This document shows, in pieces, positions 43,019 through 53,135 of a stretch of 64,000 bases of DNA (positions are counted from its first letter, which is position 1; each line of letters begins with the position of its first letter). The notes under the pieces are model-generated. The model had not been told where the DNA came from, did not search any database, and saw only the letters and a program-made list of their open reading frames with translations. This stretch comes from Thalassotalea sp. PS06 (GTDB lineage Bacteria; Pseudomonadota; Gammaproteobacteria; Enterobacterales; Alteromonadaceae). The stretch spans positions 3,100,001-3,164,000 of the forward strand of contig NZ_CP041638.1 of assembly GCF_007197775.1 (NCBI RefSeq). Reading direction: 5' to 3'. The translations under genes were made by a program, and so were the position numbers.

Positions 43019-44128
43019 ATGAGCAAACAGGACTTTCATTTACCGCAAGGTACCTATCTGCTAAATCATAGCGTTGGCAGACCGTTAAAAAGTTTACAAC
43101 AGGGCTTTGCCCAGAGTTTTCTCGCGCCCTGGCAACAGGGTAATACTGAGCCCTGGGGCCAATGGTTAGGCATCATCGACGATTTTGTTAATCAACTAGC
43201 GGATTTATTTAACTCCAACGCCAGTCAGTTTTGTCCGCAGGTAAATCTATCGTCGGCGCTGACCAAGCTTTTGCAATCCTTACCGCAGTTAAACAAACAG
43301 GGCGTGGTAATACTCATGGCGGAACAGGATTTCCCAAGTATGGGGTTCGCCGTACAAAAAAGTCTGCCGAGCGCAGATATTCGTTTTATCCCAAAAGATC
43401 ATGACATCACTGATGCGAATGTCTGGGCGCAGTACTTAACTGCTGATATTGATTTAGTGTTTGTCTCCCACGCCTACTCTAATACTGGCCAACTAGCACC
43501 AATTTCCGACGTCATTACCCTGGCTACAAAAGTGAATGCTCTTTCGATATTGGATATTGCTCAATCCGCTGGAGTTATCCCGCTGGATCTGCAAACCCTG
43601 CAACCGGACTTTATGATTGGTTCGAGCGTGAAGTGGTTATGTTCAGGATCCGGGGCTGCCTATTTATGGATTAACCAAGAACACATCGAACAATGCGACC
43701 CCATAGATGTCGGCTGGTTCTCCCACGAAAACCCGTTTGAATTTGATATTCATCACTTTAAATATCACCCAACGGCTAGGCGCTTTTGGGGCGGCACACC
43801 ATCAATCGCACCCTATGCTATCGCCGCCCATACTTTAACGTATTTCAATCAGTTGACCTCAGACAAGTTGCGCGAGCATAATCAGAACATGCTAAACCAT
43901 CTCTGGCAGCATCTCGCCGATTTTATTGTCTCTCCTGAACATTCGGCCTTGCGCTCAGGCACTGCAATATTGCAGTTTGCACAAAAGCAGCAAGCTGTTT
44001 TAGACAAACTTGCGGCTCAGCAAATCGCTGTCGACAGCCGCGCTTTGGGAATTCGCGTATCGCCTCATATATTCAATGACAAGGCGGATATTGAGCACTT
44101 CATTGATACCGTAAAGTCGGTAATTTAG
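43019..44128 (+). CDS. Kynureninase-like PLP enzyme
   Basis: 369-residue class-V PLP-dependent enzyme predicted to cleave kynurenine or hydroxykynurenine to anthranilate and alanine. The PLP lysine is Lys205 in GSSVKWLCSGSGAAYLW; LDIAQSAGVIPLDL carries the Asp that binds the ring nitrogen; the substrate loop VGWFSHENPFEFD is kynureninase-like. It is somewhat shorter than typical kynureninases, so an aminotransferase or desulfurase-like role is possible. 11 bases after the PrnB-like gene, thus co-transcribed. Confidence 0.8.
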   Translation: MSKQDFHLPQGTYLLNHSVGRPLKSLQQGFAQSFLAPWQQGNTEPWGQWLGIIDDFVNQLADLFNSNASQFCPQVNLSSALTKLLQSLPQLNKQGVVILMAEQDFPSMGFAVQKSLPSADIRFIPKDHDITDANVWAQYLTADIDLVFVSHAYSNTGQLAPISDVITLATKVNALSILDIAQSAGVIPLDLQTLQPDFMIGSSVKWLCSGSGAAYLWINQEHIEQCDPIDVGWFSHENPFEFDIHHFKYHPTARRFWGGTPSIAPYAIAAHTLTYFNQLTSDKLREHNQNMLNHLWQHLADFIVSPEHSALRSGTAILQFAQKQQAVLDKLAAQQIAVDSRALGIRVSPHIFNDKADIEHFIDTVKSVI

Positions 44129-44277
44129 TTAAAGACTTACCCCTGAATAAAGCGGCATGCACCCTTTGGATGTCGCTTGCGTTCAATCTAGAATAATCTT
44201 TCTATCGTAAGCAGGCGCACACTAAACCGTTTGTCCGTTCATTTCGTATATTCGTAAACACTCGACGAGACCACGTG

Positions 44278-44805
44278 ATGAATATGAACACCAGCCACGC
44301 TAATGATGCCAATATTGAGCGCACTCAGCCGCCCTCATTGCTTTTGCATGGTATCGTTTTCAACATTATTTGGTTTCTGATCGTCATCATGCAGTGGGGC
44401 GCAGCCGCGGCTCTCGTAGCCTTAATCTGGTTTGCCTGCACCCCGCCTCGCTCAAACACTCTTAAATTGATCGTTAGCCTGGCCAGCATTGGAATCATTG
44501 CCGACTTCACCTTTATCAACGCAAATCTAATGGTGTTCAACGACACTACCATCAACCCACTTTGGCTTGGCGTTCTTTGGGTTTCATTTGCTCGCTTTGC
44601 ATTTGTTTTCTTGCAGCACTGGCCCCTCCCTTACTGGCAGCTGTCGCTGATTTCAGCAATTTCAGGCCCTTTCAGTTATTTCGTTGGTCACCTTAATCAG
44701 GCGGTCATTATCCAATTGCAGTTATTACCTCAGGCAATTTTATTCGTTCTGTTTTGGGCATGCGTACTGCCCCTTGCTCTCTACAGCTGGAGGAAATTCT
44801 CATGA
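44278..44805 (+). CDS. DUF2878 membrane protein
   Basis: About 175 residues, nearly all membrane helices (five or six). Motifs: LHGIVFNIIWFLIVI, LGVLWVSFARFAFVFL, ISGPFSYFVGHLNQAV, typical of DUF2878. Overlaps the next gene by 4 bases. In many Vibrio and Shewanella-type genomes this family neighbours cyclopropane-fatty-acid synthase and photolyase genes; only the last part of that cluster is present here. Confidence 0.8.
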   Translation: MNMNTSHANDANIERTQPPSLLLHGIVFNIIWFLIVIMQWGAAAALVALIWFACTPPRSNTLKLIVSLASIGIIADFTFINANLMVFNDTTINPLWLGVLWVSFARFAFVFLQHWPLPYWQLSLISAISGPFSYFVGHLNQAVIIQLQLLPQAILFVLFWACVLPLALYSWRKFS

Positions 44806-45428
44806 TCACTTCCCTACGTTCTTCGCATCTGGTTGCATTCGCAACCGCTGTATCTCTGTTTACAGCATTGCCAGCTAGCGGCAATCAAATCGACAAGCAG
44901 AGCCGCAATGACATTCCCGATGCAGCAAGCGCCAACAACGCTGAAATTATGACGGTCACCAGCACAGGCTCTAGCACTAACGGGCAATGGCAGAAAGTCG
45001 GCGAGGCACAGCTGAAAGTATTGTTCTGGGACGTTTACCTGGCAAAACTGTTTACCCCGGATGGCGATTTTGAAAGTGCATCGGCAGGTATTGAGCATCC
45101 TTTACGTCTACACTTAACCTACTTCCTTGATATTGAGGGAGAAAAGCTGGCCGAAGAAACTGAGAAACAATGGCGGAAAATGGATTTTGAACATCCAGAG
45201 AATGCTGACTTCATCGAGAAATTGTCCGCAGTTTTTCCCGACCTAGAGGAACAGGATTCGCTTGCCATTGAAACCAGCTCGAAAGGGGAAGCGAGACTTT
45301 TTCACAACCAGGAGTTGATTTACGAATTTGCGCCTAGCGTTCAGGTGGACCAATTTTTGGCAATCTGGCTGTCGGATAGGTCGACTCGGCCGAAACTTAT
45401 GAAACAGCTTACAGGACAAGCTCAATGA
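44802..45428 (+). CDS. Chalcone isomerase-like secreted protein
   Basis: About 208 residues. ATG 44802 is chosen: CTGGAGGAAATTCTC is directly upstream and it starts a signal peptide (MITSLRSSHLVAFATAVSLF). The body resembles the chalcone isomerase-like (Chalcone_3) fold: VGEAQLKVLFWDVYLAKLFT and DIEGEKLAEETEKQW. Bacterial members are not known to be flavonoid enzymes; fatty-acid binding is more likely. Middle gene of three. Confidence 0.8.
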   Translation: MITSLRSSHLVAFATAVSLFTALPASGNQIDKQSRNDIPDAASANNAEIMTVTSTGSSTNGQWQKVGEAQLKVLFWDVYLAKLFTPDGDFESASAGIEHPLRLHLTYFLDIEGEKLAEETEKQWRKMDFEHPENADFIEKLSAVFPDLEEQDSLAIETSSKGEARLFHNQELIYEFAPSVQVDQFLAIWLSDRSTRPKLMKQLTGQAQ

Positions 45429-45982
45429 TATTTAAGCTACCCCGCATCAACCAATGGAAAATTTCCGTCTTTGCACTTGCGTTTGTGACTTTGCTTTCAA
45501 GTTGCTCGCAATCTGTTCAGGAATATAAAGCGACTTCGCCTGCATTCACTTTAGAAGAATTTTTCGATGGCAACGTTAAAGCCTGGGGACTGGTTTCTAA
45601 TTTCAATGACGATTTCGTGCGCCGATTCACCGTCGATATCGATGCCAGTTGGGAAGGTAACAAAGGCGTTTTGGATGAATACTTCGTCTACGATGATGGC
45701 GAAAAGCAATTTCGCCGTTGGGAAATCGAGCGCATTAACGATAGTACCTATCAAGGCAAGGCTGATGACATCATTGGTACGGCAACGGGTGAAAGATCAG
45801 GAGCTTACATTCGCTGGAAGTACAAAATGAATCTGAAAGTCGACGATAGCGAATACGAGGTTACCTTTGACGATCAAATGATGCTAATCGACGAAGACCA
45901 CATGATGAACATCGCCAAAATTAAAAAATTTGGCATTACGGTTGCGACAGTAACCCTGTTTTTCGAGAAAGAACGCGGCTAG
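45425..45982 (+). CDS. DUF3833 lipoprotein
   Basis: 185 residues with lipobox VTLLSSCSQS. The mature region FTLEEFFDGNVKAWGLVSNF and FDDQMMLIDEDHMMNIAKI matches DUF3833. Start ATG overlaps the previous stop (ATGA). Likely an outer-membrane-linked lipocalin-like protein acting with its two operon neighbours; function unknown. Confidence 0.8.
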   Translation: MIFKLPRINQWKISVFALAFVTLLSSCSQSVQEYKATSPAFTLEEFFDGNVKAWGLVSNFNDDFVRRFTVDIDASWEGNKGVLDEYFVYDDGEKQFRRWEIERINDSTYQGKADDIIGTATGERSGAYIRWKYKMNLKVDDSEYEVTFDDQMMLIDEDHMMNIAKIKKFGITVATVTLFFEKERG

Positions 45983-46357
45983 TTCGCGCTCTTTTCCCGC
46001 ATAATTATTCAATTTCCCACATTTTATGGTGGTGTACGGTAGCGTGCTTCTTCCGTTCACTATCTACTCAACGACAATCACCCTCATCAACAGCTAATTA
46101 ACACAAAAAACCACAACAAAACCGTATACATAGTTAGGCATTTAAAAATATCGATAAATATCAAAAGGATGGAAAACGAGCGATTTTCACCCAATTTTTG
46201 CACTCTGCAAATGCTACAAAATGCTACAAAGCAATGGTTGATGGTGGATATCTATGCAATTTAATGTTGGTTAGTCAGAAAGGAATTTCTGACCCTTGAA
46301 GGAATAAATCTAAAGGTTTATCCAAGGGCAAATTAAAATAACAATAGAAGTCGATTT
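45983..46357. other. Intergenic region upstream of the protease gene
   Basis: 375 bases without a coding sequence. A direct AATGCTACAA repeat at about 46209-46230 and several A-rich stretches are visible; it presumably holds the promoter of the large protease. Confidence 0.4.
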
Positions 46358-49300
46358 ATGAATAATAAGCAGCTATTTAAACAAAGTTTAATAGCAACTC
46401 TTACTGCCATGTATGTCGGTGCGTCCGGTGTAGCAGTGGCGGAACCAGGGGTTAAAAAGGTCCCGGGTACGAGTTTCTATGAACCCACTTTTACTGCGGA
46501 AGATATTGCCGCAATCCAGGAACAACGACAACATTATCTGCAAGGTGACATGTTCATCGGTGGTCGAGGCAAAGTAAACCGCGTATTCCAAAAACCTACC
46601 CCTGAAGATATTTTTCAGCCTGAACCAAATGTCAGTGGTAAGCGCAAATACATTGTGCAATTAACTGACGAACCTTTAGCAACGTATCACGGGGATGTTT
46701 CTGGCCTTAGGGCAACGGCAGCACCTAAAAATCGCTCGTTAATGGCCAAAGGCAGAGTAAACGTAAATTCATCCGCTGCGGTAAGTTACAAGAACTACCT
46801 GCATGAACAACAAGATCAATTCATCAGCCGGGTGAAAGGTAAAGGCGCTAACGTAAAAGTAGAACAGCGCTACACTCTTGCCAATAACGCCATGTTGGTG
46901 GAAATGACCCAGCAGGATGCGATATTAATGGCCCAGCAATCTGGGGTAAAACGCATTACACCAAATCGTATCTTCGAACTTCAGACCGATCGTGGGCCTG
47001 AGTTCATTGGTGCCGAGCCTATCTGGACGGGAACCGCAACCGAAGATGGTATCGGTGCGAAAGGTGAAGGAATGGTGGTTGGTATCATTGATACCGGTAT
47101 CAATACCGACCACATTGCTTTCGCCAGTGACGAACAATTTAGCGATGCTAACCCGTTAGGCGCCGGCGAATTCATTGGCGACTGTGTCGATGAGCCAAGC
47201 TTATGTAACGACAAGCTAATTGGTGTTCGCTCATACCCGGAGATTACTGAAGTTTATTCTGCTCCGGAGTTTCAGGAACGTCCTTGGCACACCAATATGA
47301 TCCGTCCGGATAATGGTGAAGACTACAATGGTCACGGTTCTCACGTTGCTAGCACTACGGCCGGTAACATGGTTGAAAACGTGCCGCTTCAGTCATTTGA
47401 TGGTACCGACACCAGTGATGGTATCGATTTACCATTTAACTTTGCAAAGACCTCAGGTGTTGCGCCGCGTGCCCACGTAATCTCTTATCAGGTTTGTTGG
47501 CCAGGTGGCCCTGGCGATTACTACGCAGGCTGTCCGGAATCAGCAATTTTATCGGCATTTGAAGATGCTATTGCCGATGGCGTCGACACAATCAACTTCT
47601 CTATTGGTGGTGCGGAATCTTTCCCTTGGGAAGATCCAATGGAACTTGCTTTCCTTTCTGCCCGTGAAGCGGGTATTTCCGTTGCCGCAGCGGCTGGTAA
47701 CTCTGGTCCTTACTACTGGTCGGCCGATCACGCCTCTCCTTGGGTAACTACCGTAGGTGCAACCAGCCATGATCGTGTTCTTGAAGCTGGTAAAACATCC
47801 ATTTCCGGCTTTGAAGGTGATGCACCTAGCTGGCGTATCCCAAGGTCACCAATCGAAGGTAAAGGTTTTACTGACGAATTGAGCGGTGAATTTGTTCTGG
47901 CGAAGAATTATCCGGATCCAGACGATAGCGATGCATATTCCCCTTATTCCTGTAACGTGCCATTCCCGGCAGATACCTTTACCGCCGATCAAATCGTCGT
48001 TTGTGAGCGTGGTGATATTGCCCGGGTTGATAAAGCCAAAAACGTTGCCGCTGGTGGCGCCGGTGGTCTGGTACTGGTAAATACCAGTTACAGCCAACCT
48101 ACCGTAGCCGACAAGTTTGTGATTCCAGGCATTAACGTAGCTTCAAATACCAAGTACAAGCTAGAGGGCTGGATCAACAACTCAACTCCAGGCACTGCTC
48201 GTGCAACCATCAATCTTGCTACTAATGAGTACTATTTTGACGATGCGCTGGCAAACAACCTTGCAAGCTTCAGTTCAATGGGACCAAGTAAAACCAACAA
48301 TACTCTGGTACCTGACCTGGTAGCACCAGGCGTGCAAATCTATGCGGCCAATGCCGATGATCAACCATTCACTATGTACCCAGCCGCTTCTGACTGGACA
48401 TTCATGAGTGGTACATCAATGGCAACACCACATGTTACCGGTGCAATGACCTTGTTAACTCAGTTACACCCTGACTGGACACCAGCAGAAATACAGTCTG
48501 CATTAATGTTAACTGCCGGCGATGTCTGGTTGAATAACGGTTACCAGTCTGTAGAACCTTACTTTAACTTTATGGCCGGTGCAGGTTCTATCAACGTAGA
48601 ACGTGCAAACAATACCGGTCTGGTTATGGATGAAACTATCGACAACTACCTGGATGCAAATCCACGCAATGGTGGTTTCGACAACTGGTTAAACATCCCA
48701 TCCATGGTTGAAATGGAATGTGAAAGCACCTGTACCTGGATGCGTACCGTAAAAGCGACTAAAGATGGTAGCTGGACGGTAGCGGGTATTGGCAAAGAAG
48801 ACGGCGTTGAAATCAGTGTTTCACCAAGTAGCTTTGATCTAAAAGCCGGTGAAACCCAGGCAATTATCATTAAAGCGTCTTTGCCAAGTGTGATTGAAAC
48901 TAAGGTTAACCCGAGCGAACCGGGTGCGCCATGGGATGCACAAATCAATAACTTCACCTTCTTTAACGGTAAAGTTGTTTTGAGCGAAGTAAATGGCATG
49001 TCTCCGGACGTACATATGCCAATTGTAGCTGCCAACGTCGTTGACCAGTTACCACTTTCCCATGACATCGAAATTACCCGTGATCAAGGTTCTGATACGC
49101 TGATTGTAAATACCGACAACTATTCAGAACTGACCCCTCGCTTTTATGGTTTGGTTAAACCTGAGGTATATCCGGCAGAGTTACTGACGGTAAGCCCTTA
49201 CTTAACTAACAATAACATTGAAAAAGGCTGGGACATTCGCGCGATTGAAGTACCAGAAGGCACGAAACGCCTGATGGTAGAAATTCAGTCAGCAAGCGTA

Positions 49301-51358
49301 GATAACGACTTTATCGATATGAACCCTCGTTTAGTAACGGTTAAGCCAATGGTAGCTGTAGGTTTCGATGCTAATGGCAACGCCAGCTTTATTCCTACTG
49401 AAGAGCAGGCAGCAGAAGGCTCAGATTTTCGCGAAGAATATCATTCTGAAATTCTTTGTTTGTCCAGCTCGGAAGTGGAAACTAACTTCTGTAGTCTGAG
49501 CAACCCGCAGCCAGGCACATACTGGATTGCAACTATTGCCACGGGTGGTGCTACAGGCACAGAAATGCAGGTTGAAACTGGTATTGCTATGATTGGCGAA
49601 GACAGTGACAACGGTAATCTGTCTATCACTGGTCCAGAGTCTCACGATGGCAATGGCGACTACCCTCTAACCATTAGCTGGGATATCGCAGATTCAATGC
49701 CAGGTGATAAATACTATGGCGGTTTTGATTTGGGTAATCTTGAAGGTGCTGAAGGCACACTAGGTTTTACTGCACTGAACATTACTCGCGCCGGCGATGC
49801 CGTTAGCTGGGAAGTCAGCCAGGACAAAGCTAAATCGATGGATGTGCTTGATATTACCATGAAGGTAAAACCAAACCTTGAATCCAATGATCGTGATTAT
49901 AATTTTGCGATTACATTGCCTGAAGGGTTGCGTCTTGCGCCAGATACGCTAACTGCTAATCGCCCAGATATCATGGAAGCGATTGAAGCGACGGAAAATG
50001 GATTAGTGCTATCCGGAACCCAGGCTTCAACACGCGATATCATGCGTGATTATGTAATGACCACAAACTTGACTGATGCAATGTGTCATACGCCGTTAAT
50101 CGATGAATTCTCTGAAGGTGGATATATCGACCTGCAAGGTGAGTTCGGTATGCAGCCAAATGCTGAATGGATGGTTGGTGATAATCGCAGTTACTTTGAT
50201 GTACCAATTGACTGGTTATTCTGGAATCAGGATGCCAACTTCAAAGTGTACAACCAGGAAAATGGCGGTTACATGCGTATGCATGCTGTTGGTGCGATGC
50301 AGTTTAACCAAACCTACTGGATTATGAGCCAGCATCGTGGTCCTGGATTCCTTTATGAGTCTCTGGCGCCTTTCTGGCGTGGTAGTTTCACCATGGATTA
50401 CCTGCGTCATTGGGAAAACCCTCGCGGTCTGACTATCGCTAGTCAATATGCAGATGAGCGTCCGGATTTAGGCGACCTGTTATTCCTTGAATTCGATAAC
50501 GTAACCGATAAATACACGGGCGATGAGTTTGATTTCCAGATGATTCTTCGCAGCGGTATCGATGAAAGAGAAGGTAAGCACGAAATTATTTACGCTTATG
50601 ACAACTTAGGCGCTGATGTTGCCAAAGGCGTGGTAATGATTGAAGGCTTTGATTCACCATTCTCTCGTAATGCAGGTCCTAAGAATGGCTACCTGTATGA
50701 AGTACTGGGTTTTGATAACCTTGACGAAGTTCTGGTAGATGACCTGGTAGTTTGTTTCGATTACGTAGGCCCCGAGCAAAGTGCCATTGAGCTATCATTC
50801 AAAGTTGCGGTTCAGCCTCAGTCAACCGGTCAGGATTTAACGATTAACTTCGATTATGATCTTGAAGGCCAGGACACTATTGCCCTTACTCACGACCTAA
50901 GCGTTAGCAGCAATCTGAAGATTGCTGAGTTTACCGACATGACGGTTGACGAGAATGGTCGCATTGATGGTATCGAAGTCTACTATGTGGATGGCAACAA
51001 GGTACCTAACACTATCGAAGTAACCGGTGAAGGCATAAGTGCAGAAGTTGATGGCGATATGTTCAACCTTATCCCGAATGCTGACTTCCATGGCGAAACC
51101 ATGGTTACAGTAACGGTTCGTGATAACGAGCATGCGTCTGATGCTGCATCTACATCCTTTATGCTTACGGTAATTTCCGATGGTATTGAAAAAGGTTGTA
51201 CAGACAGCAACGCTACAAACTTCGACAGCAATGCTAACGAAGATGATGGTAGCTGTGAATATCCTGAACCTCCGGGACAAGAGAAGAAAAAATCTGGTGG
51301 TGCAATGTATTGGTTATTACTAATTCTTGCTGGTGCAATGGTTCGCCGCCGCGCCTAA
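46358..51358 (+). CDS. Subtilisin-like S8 protease with GlyGly-CTERM
   Basis: 1666-residue secreted protease. Signal peptide to about residue 28; I9-type inhibitor prodomain (about 95-205). The S8 catalytic triad is Asp245 (GIIDTGINTD), His326 (NGHGSHVAS) and Ser687 (SGTSMATPHV). A PA insert (CERGDIARVDKAKNVAAGG) lies between His and Ser. Long C-terminal beta domains follow, then GCTDSNATNFDSNANEDDGS, and a GlyGly-CTERM tail: KKSGGAMYWLLLILAG then RRRA, which rhombosortase would cleave after type II secretion. Likely an extracellular protein degrader. No RBS problem; single gene with a terminator. Confidence 0.9.
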   Translation: MNNKQLFKQSLIATLTAMYVGASGVAVAEPGVKKVPGTSFYEPTFTAEDIAAIQEQRQHYLQGDMFIGGRGKVNRVFQKPTPEDIFQPEPNVSGKRKYIVQLTDEPLATYHGDVSGLRATAAPKNRSLMAKGRVNVNSSAAVSYKNYLHEQQDQFISRVKGKGANVKVEQRYTLANNAMLVEMTQQDAILMAQQSGVKRITPNRIFELQTDRGPEFIGAEPIWTGTATEDGIGAKGEGMVVGIIDTGINTDHIAFASDEQFSDANPLGAGEFIGDCVDEPSLCNDKLIGVRSYPEITEVYSAPEFQERPWHTNMIRPDNGEDYNGHGSHVASTTAGNMVENVPLQSFDGTDTSDGIDLPFNFAKTSGVAPRAHVISYQVCWPGGPGDYYAGCPESAILSAFEDAIADGVDTINFSIGGAESFPWEDPMELAFLSAREAGISVAAAAGNSGPYYWSADHASPWVTTVGATSHDRVLEAGKTSISGFEGDAPSWRIPRSPIEGKGFTDELSGEFVLAKNYPDPDDSDAYSPYSCNVPFPADTFTADQIVVCERGDIARVDKAKNVAAGGAGGLVLVNTSYSQPTVADKFVIPGINVASNTKYKLEGWINNSTPGTARATINLATNEYYFDDALANNLASFSSMGPSKTNNTLVPDLVAPGVQIYAANADDQPFTMYPAASDWTFMSGTSMATPHVTGAMTLLTQLHPDWTPAEIQSALMLTAGDVWLNNGYQSVEPYFNFMAGAGSINVERANNTGLVMDETIDNYLDANPRNGGFDNWLNIPSMVEMECESTCTWMRTVKATKDGSWTVAGIGKEDGVEISVSPSSFDLKAGETQAIIIKASLPSVIETKVNPSEPGAPWDAQINNFTFFNGKVVLSEVNGMSPDVHMPIVAANVVDQLPLSHDIEITRDQGSDTLIVNTDNYSELTPRFYGLVKPEVYPAELLTVSPYLTNNNIEKGWDIRAIEVPEGTKRLMVEIQSASVDNDFIDMNPRLVTVKPMVAVGFDANGNASFIPTEEQAAEGSDFREEYHSEILCLSSSEVETNFCSLSNPQPGTYWIATIATGGATGTEMQVETGIAMIGEDSDNGNLSITGPESHDGNGDYPLTISWDIADSMPGDKYYGGFDLGNLEGAEGTLGFTALNITRAGDAVSWEVSQDKAKSMDVLDITMKVKPNLESNDRDYNFAITLPEGLRLAPDTLTANRPDIMEAIEATENGLVLSGTQASTRDIMRDYVMTTNLTDAMCHTPLIDEFSEGGYIDLQGEFGMQPNAEWMVGDNRSYFDVPIDWLFWNQDANFKVYNQENGGYMRMHAVGAMQFNQTYWIMSQHRGPGFLYESLAPFWRGSFTMDYLRHWENPRGLTIASQYADERPDLGDLLFLEFDNVTDKYTGDEFDFQMILRSGIDEREGKHEIIYAYDNLGADVAKGVVMIEGFDSPFSRNAGPKNGYLYEVLGFDNLDEVLVDDLVVCFDYVGPEQSAIELSFKVAVQPQSTGQDLTINFDYDLEGQDTIALTHDLSVSSNLKIAEFTDMTVDENGRIDGIEVYYVDGNKVPNTIEVTGEGISAEVDGDMFNLIPNADFHGETMVTVTVRDNEHASDAASTSFMLTVISDGIEKGCTDSNATNFDSNANEDDGSCEYPEPPGQEKKKSGGAMYWLLLILAGAMVRRRA

Positions 51359-51393
51359 TCATTCTATGATTTACTGAGGTGATAACCTCATTC

Positions 51394-51423
51394 AAAAGCC
51401 AGCGTTTATCGCTGGCTTTTTTA
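51394..51423 (+). terminator. Rho-independent terminator of the protease gene
   Basis: AAAGCCAGC and GCTGGCTTT pair around GTTTATC and are followed by a T run. Confidence 0.85.
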
Positions 51424-51541
51424 TTATCCGTTATTTTCATGGGTTTTAAGAAGTTCTTTAATTCTCATCATGACATCTTGCCTAATCCTTGTTAGCATCG
51501 GGCATTAGCTAAAAATATAATAATTATCTTCGGGACTTTAT

Positions 51542-52963
51542 ATGAGTGTTTCTCGTGAGCATTTCAGCTCTAAGCTGGGCTTTATACTGGCCGCTGCAGG
51601 CTCTGCGGTAGGTATTGGAAATATTGTTGGCTTTCCAGTTAACGCCGCCAAAAATGGTGGCGGTGCGTTTCTGGTTATGTACGCCATATTTGTATTTATG
51701 ATTTGCCTGCCGGTAATGATGGCGGAAATGGCAGTGGGTCGCAAAACCGCGAAAAACCCTGTCGGTGCGTATCATTCGTTAGGTGGCAAATCTGGCCCAT
51801 GGCACTTTGCCGGCCTGCTTGGTATTATCACCCCATTTATGATTGCGGTTTTCTATACGGTACTCACCATCTGGATATTTATCTATCTGGTGATGACGGT
51901 GACCGGAAACCTCGATTATCTTGCCAGCGCCGATGGCTTTGGCACCATCATTAACAGCCCGTATTTGTTCCTTTCGATGATTGCCGTTGGTGGTTTAGTC
52001 GGTTCAATCCTGTCACTGGGTGTTAAAGACGGTATCGAAAAAGCGGCGAAAGTAATGATGCCAGCGTTATTTATCATGCTGATCTGTCTGGTTATTTTCG
52101 TATTAACCTTAGATAACGCCATGGCCGGTATCGAGTTTTACCTGATCCCGGATTTTTCAAAAATCACTCCACAGGTGATTAATGGTGCCATGTCCCAGGC
52201 ATTCTTCTCGCTTTCCTTGGGTATGGGTATCCTGATTACTTACGGTTCTTACATCTCGAGAAAAACCGATATCTCAGGCTCTGCAAAACTCGTTGCAATC
52301 ACAGATACCTCAGTGGCATTCATTGCTGGTTTGATGGTACTTCCTGCAATTTTTTCGTTTAACCCAGATGTGAATACCGACAAGCTAAGCGACAGTTCGG
52401 TATCAATGATTTTCGTATTCTTACCGAAAATTTTCTTAGCATTACAGGCAACCGTTGGTTACTTCTTCGCGAGTGTTATCGCCTCGATTTTCTTCCTGTT
52501 GGTATTCTTTGCGGCCTTGACCTCTTTGGTTTCCATCATCGAAGTACCGGTTTCTTACCTGATTGATGAGCGCAAGCAACCTCGTAAAACGGCATTAAGA
52601 AACATCTTTATTTTCGGTGGTATTCTGGCAGCGCTAGCAACTTTATCCTTTGGCATGGTGGATTTCCTTACCAGCCTTACCAGCTACGGCGGTAAATCAA
52701 AATCTCTGTTTGATGTGATTTATGACATCTTCTACGACACTATCTTACCGTTAAATGGTCTGCTTATTTGTTTGTTCGTAAGCTACCGCTGGAAGAAGCA
52801 CAACCTTAACGCCGAGTTAAGTGAAGGTAACCCGGGCTTTGGCCAGTCATTGATGGCCAAATATGTAGACTTCTCGCTAGGTACTTTTATCCCGTTTATC
52901 CTGGCAGTAATCTTTATCAATACCGTGGCGAAGATATTCTTCGGCGTCGATTTGATTGGCTAG
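51542..52963 (+). CDS. Sodium-dependent transporter, NSS (SNF) family
   Basis: 473 residues, about twelve membrane helices, LeuT fold; Na+-coupled uptake of an amino acid or amine. The first helix reads GSAVGIGNIVGFPVNAAKNG, followed by GGGAFLVMYAIFVFMICLPV and EMAVGR. The usual Arg of the GNxxRFP motif (extracellular gate) is Gly here. SGSAKLVAITDTSVAFIAGL is visible in the middle. Substrate unknown. Followed by a terminator; not in an operon. Confidence 0.85.
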   Translation: MSVSREHFSSKLGFILAAAGSAVGIGNIVGFPVNAAKNGGGAFLVMYAIFVFMICLPVMMAEMAVGRKTAKNPVGAYHSLGGKSGPWHFAGLLGIITPFMIAVFYTVLTIWIFIYLVMTVTGNLDYLASADGFGTIINSPYLFLSMIAVGGLVGSILSLGVKDGIEKAAKVMMPALFIMLICLVIFVLTLDNAMAGIEFYLIPDFSKITPQVINGAMSQAFFSLSLGMGILITYGSYISRKTDISGSAKLVAITDTSVAFIAGLMVLPAIFSFNPDVNTDKLSDSSVSMIFVFLPKIFLALQATVGYFFASVIASIFFLLVFFAALTSLVSIIEVPVSYLIDERKQPRKTALRNIFIFGGILAALATLSFGMVDFLTSLTSYGGKSKSLFDVIYDIFYDTILPLNGLLICLFVSYRWKKHNLNAELSEGNPGFGQSLMAKYVDFSLGTFIPFILAVIFINTVAKIFFGVDLIG

Positions 52964-52986
52964 CCAAGCAAAGAATTAAACTGGAA

Positions 52987-53012
52987 AGCGGGGCAATATG
53001 CCCCGTTTTTTT
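52987..53012 (+). terminator. Rho-independent terminator of the transporter gene
   Basis: CGGGGC and GCCCCG with an AATAT loop followed by seven T residues. Confidence 0.85.
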
Positions 53013-53135
53013 ACTTCCTTATCAAGGTTTGATTCGTTGATTATCAATAACTCTGGCCCCTTGTATATTGGCGTCCCACCGGCTTTTTCGCTACACTAGC
53101 GCCCCAATCCCAGCAAAGCAACTAACGCCAACGTG

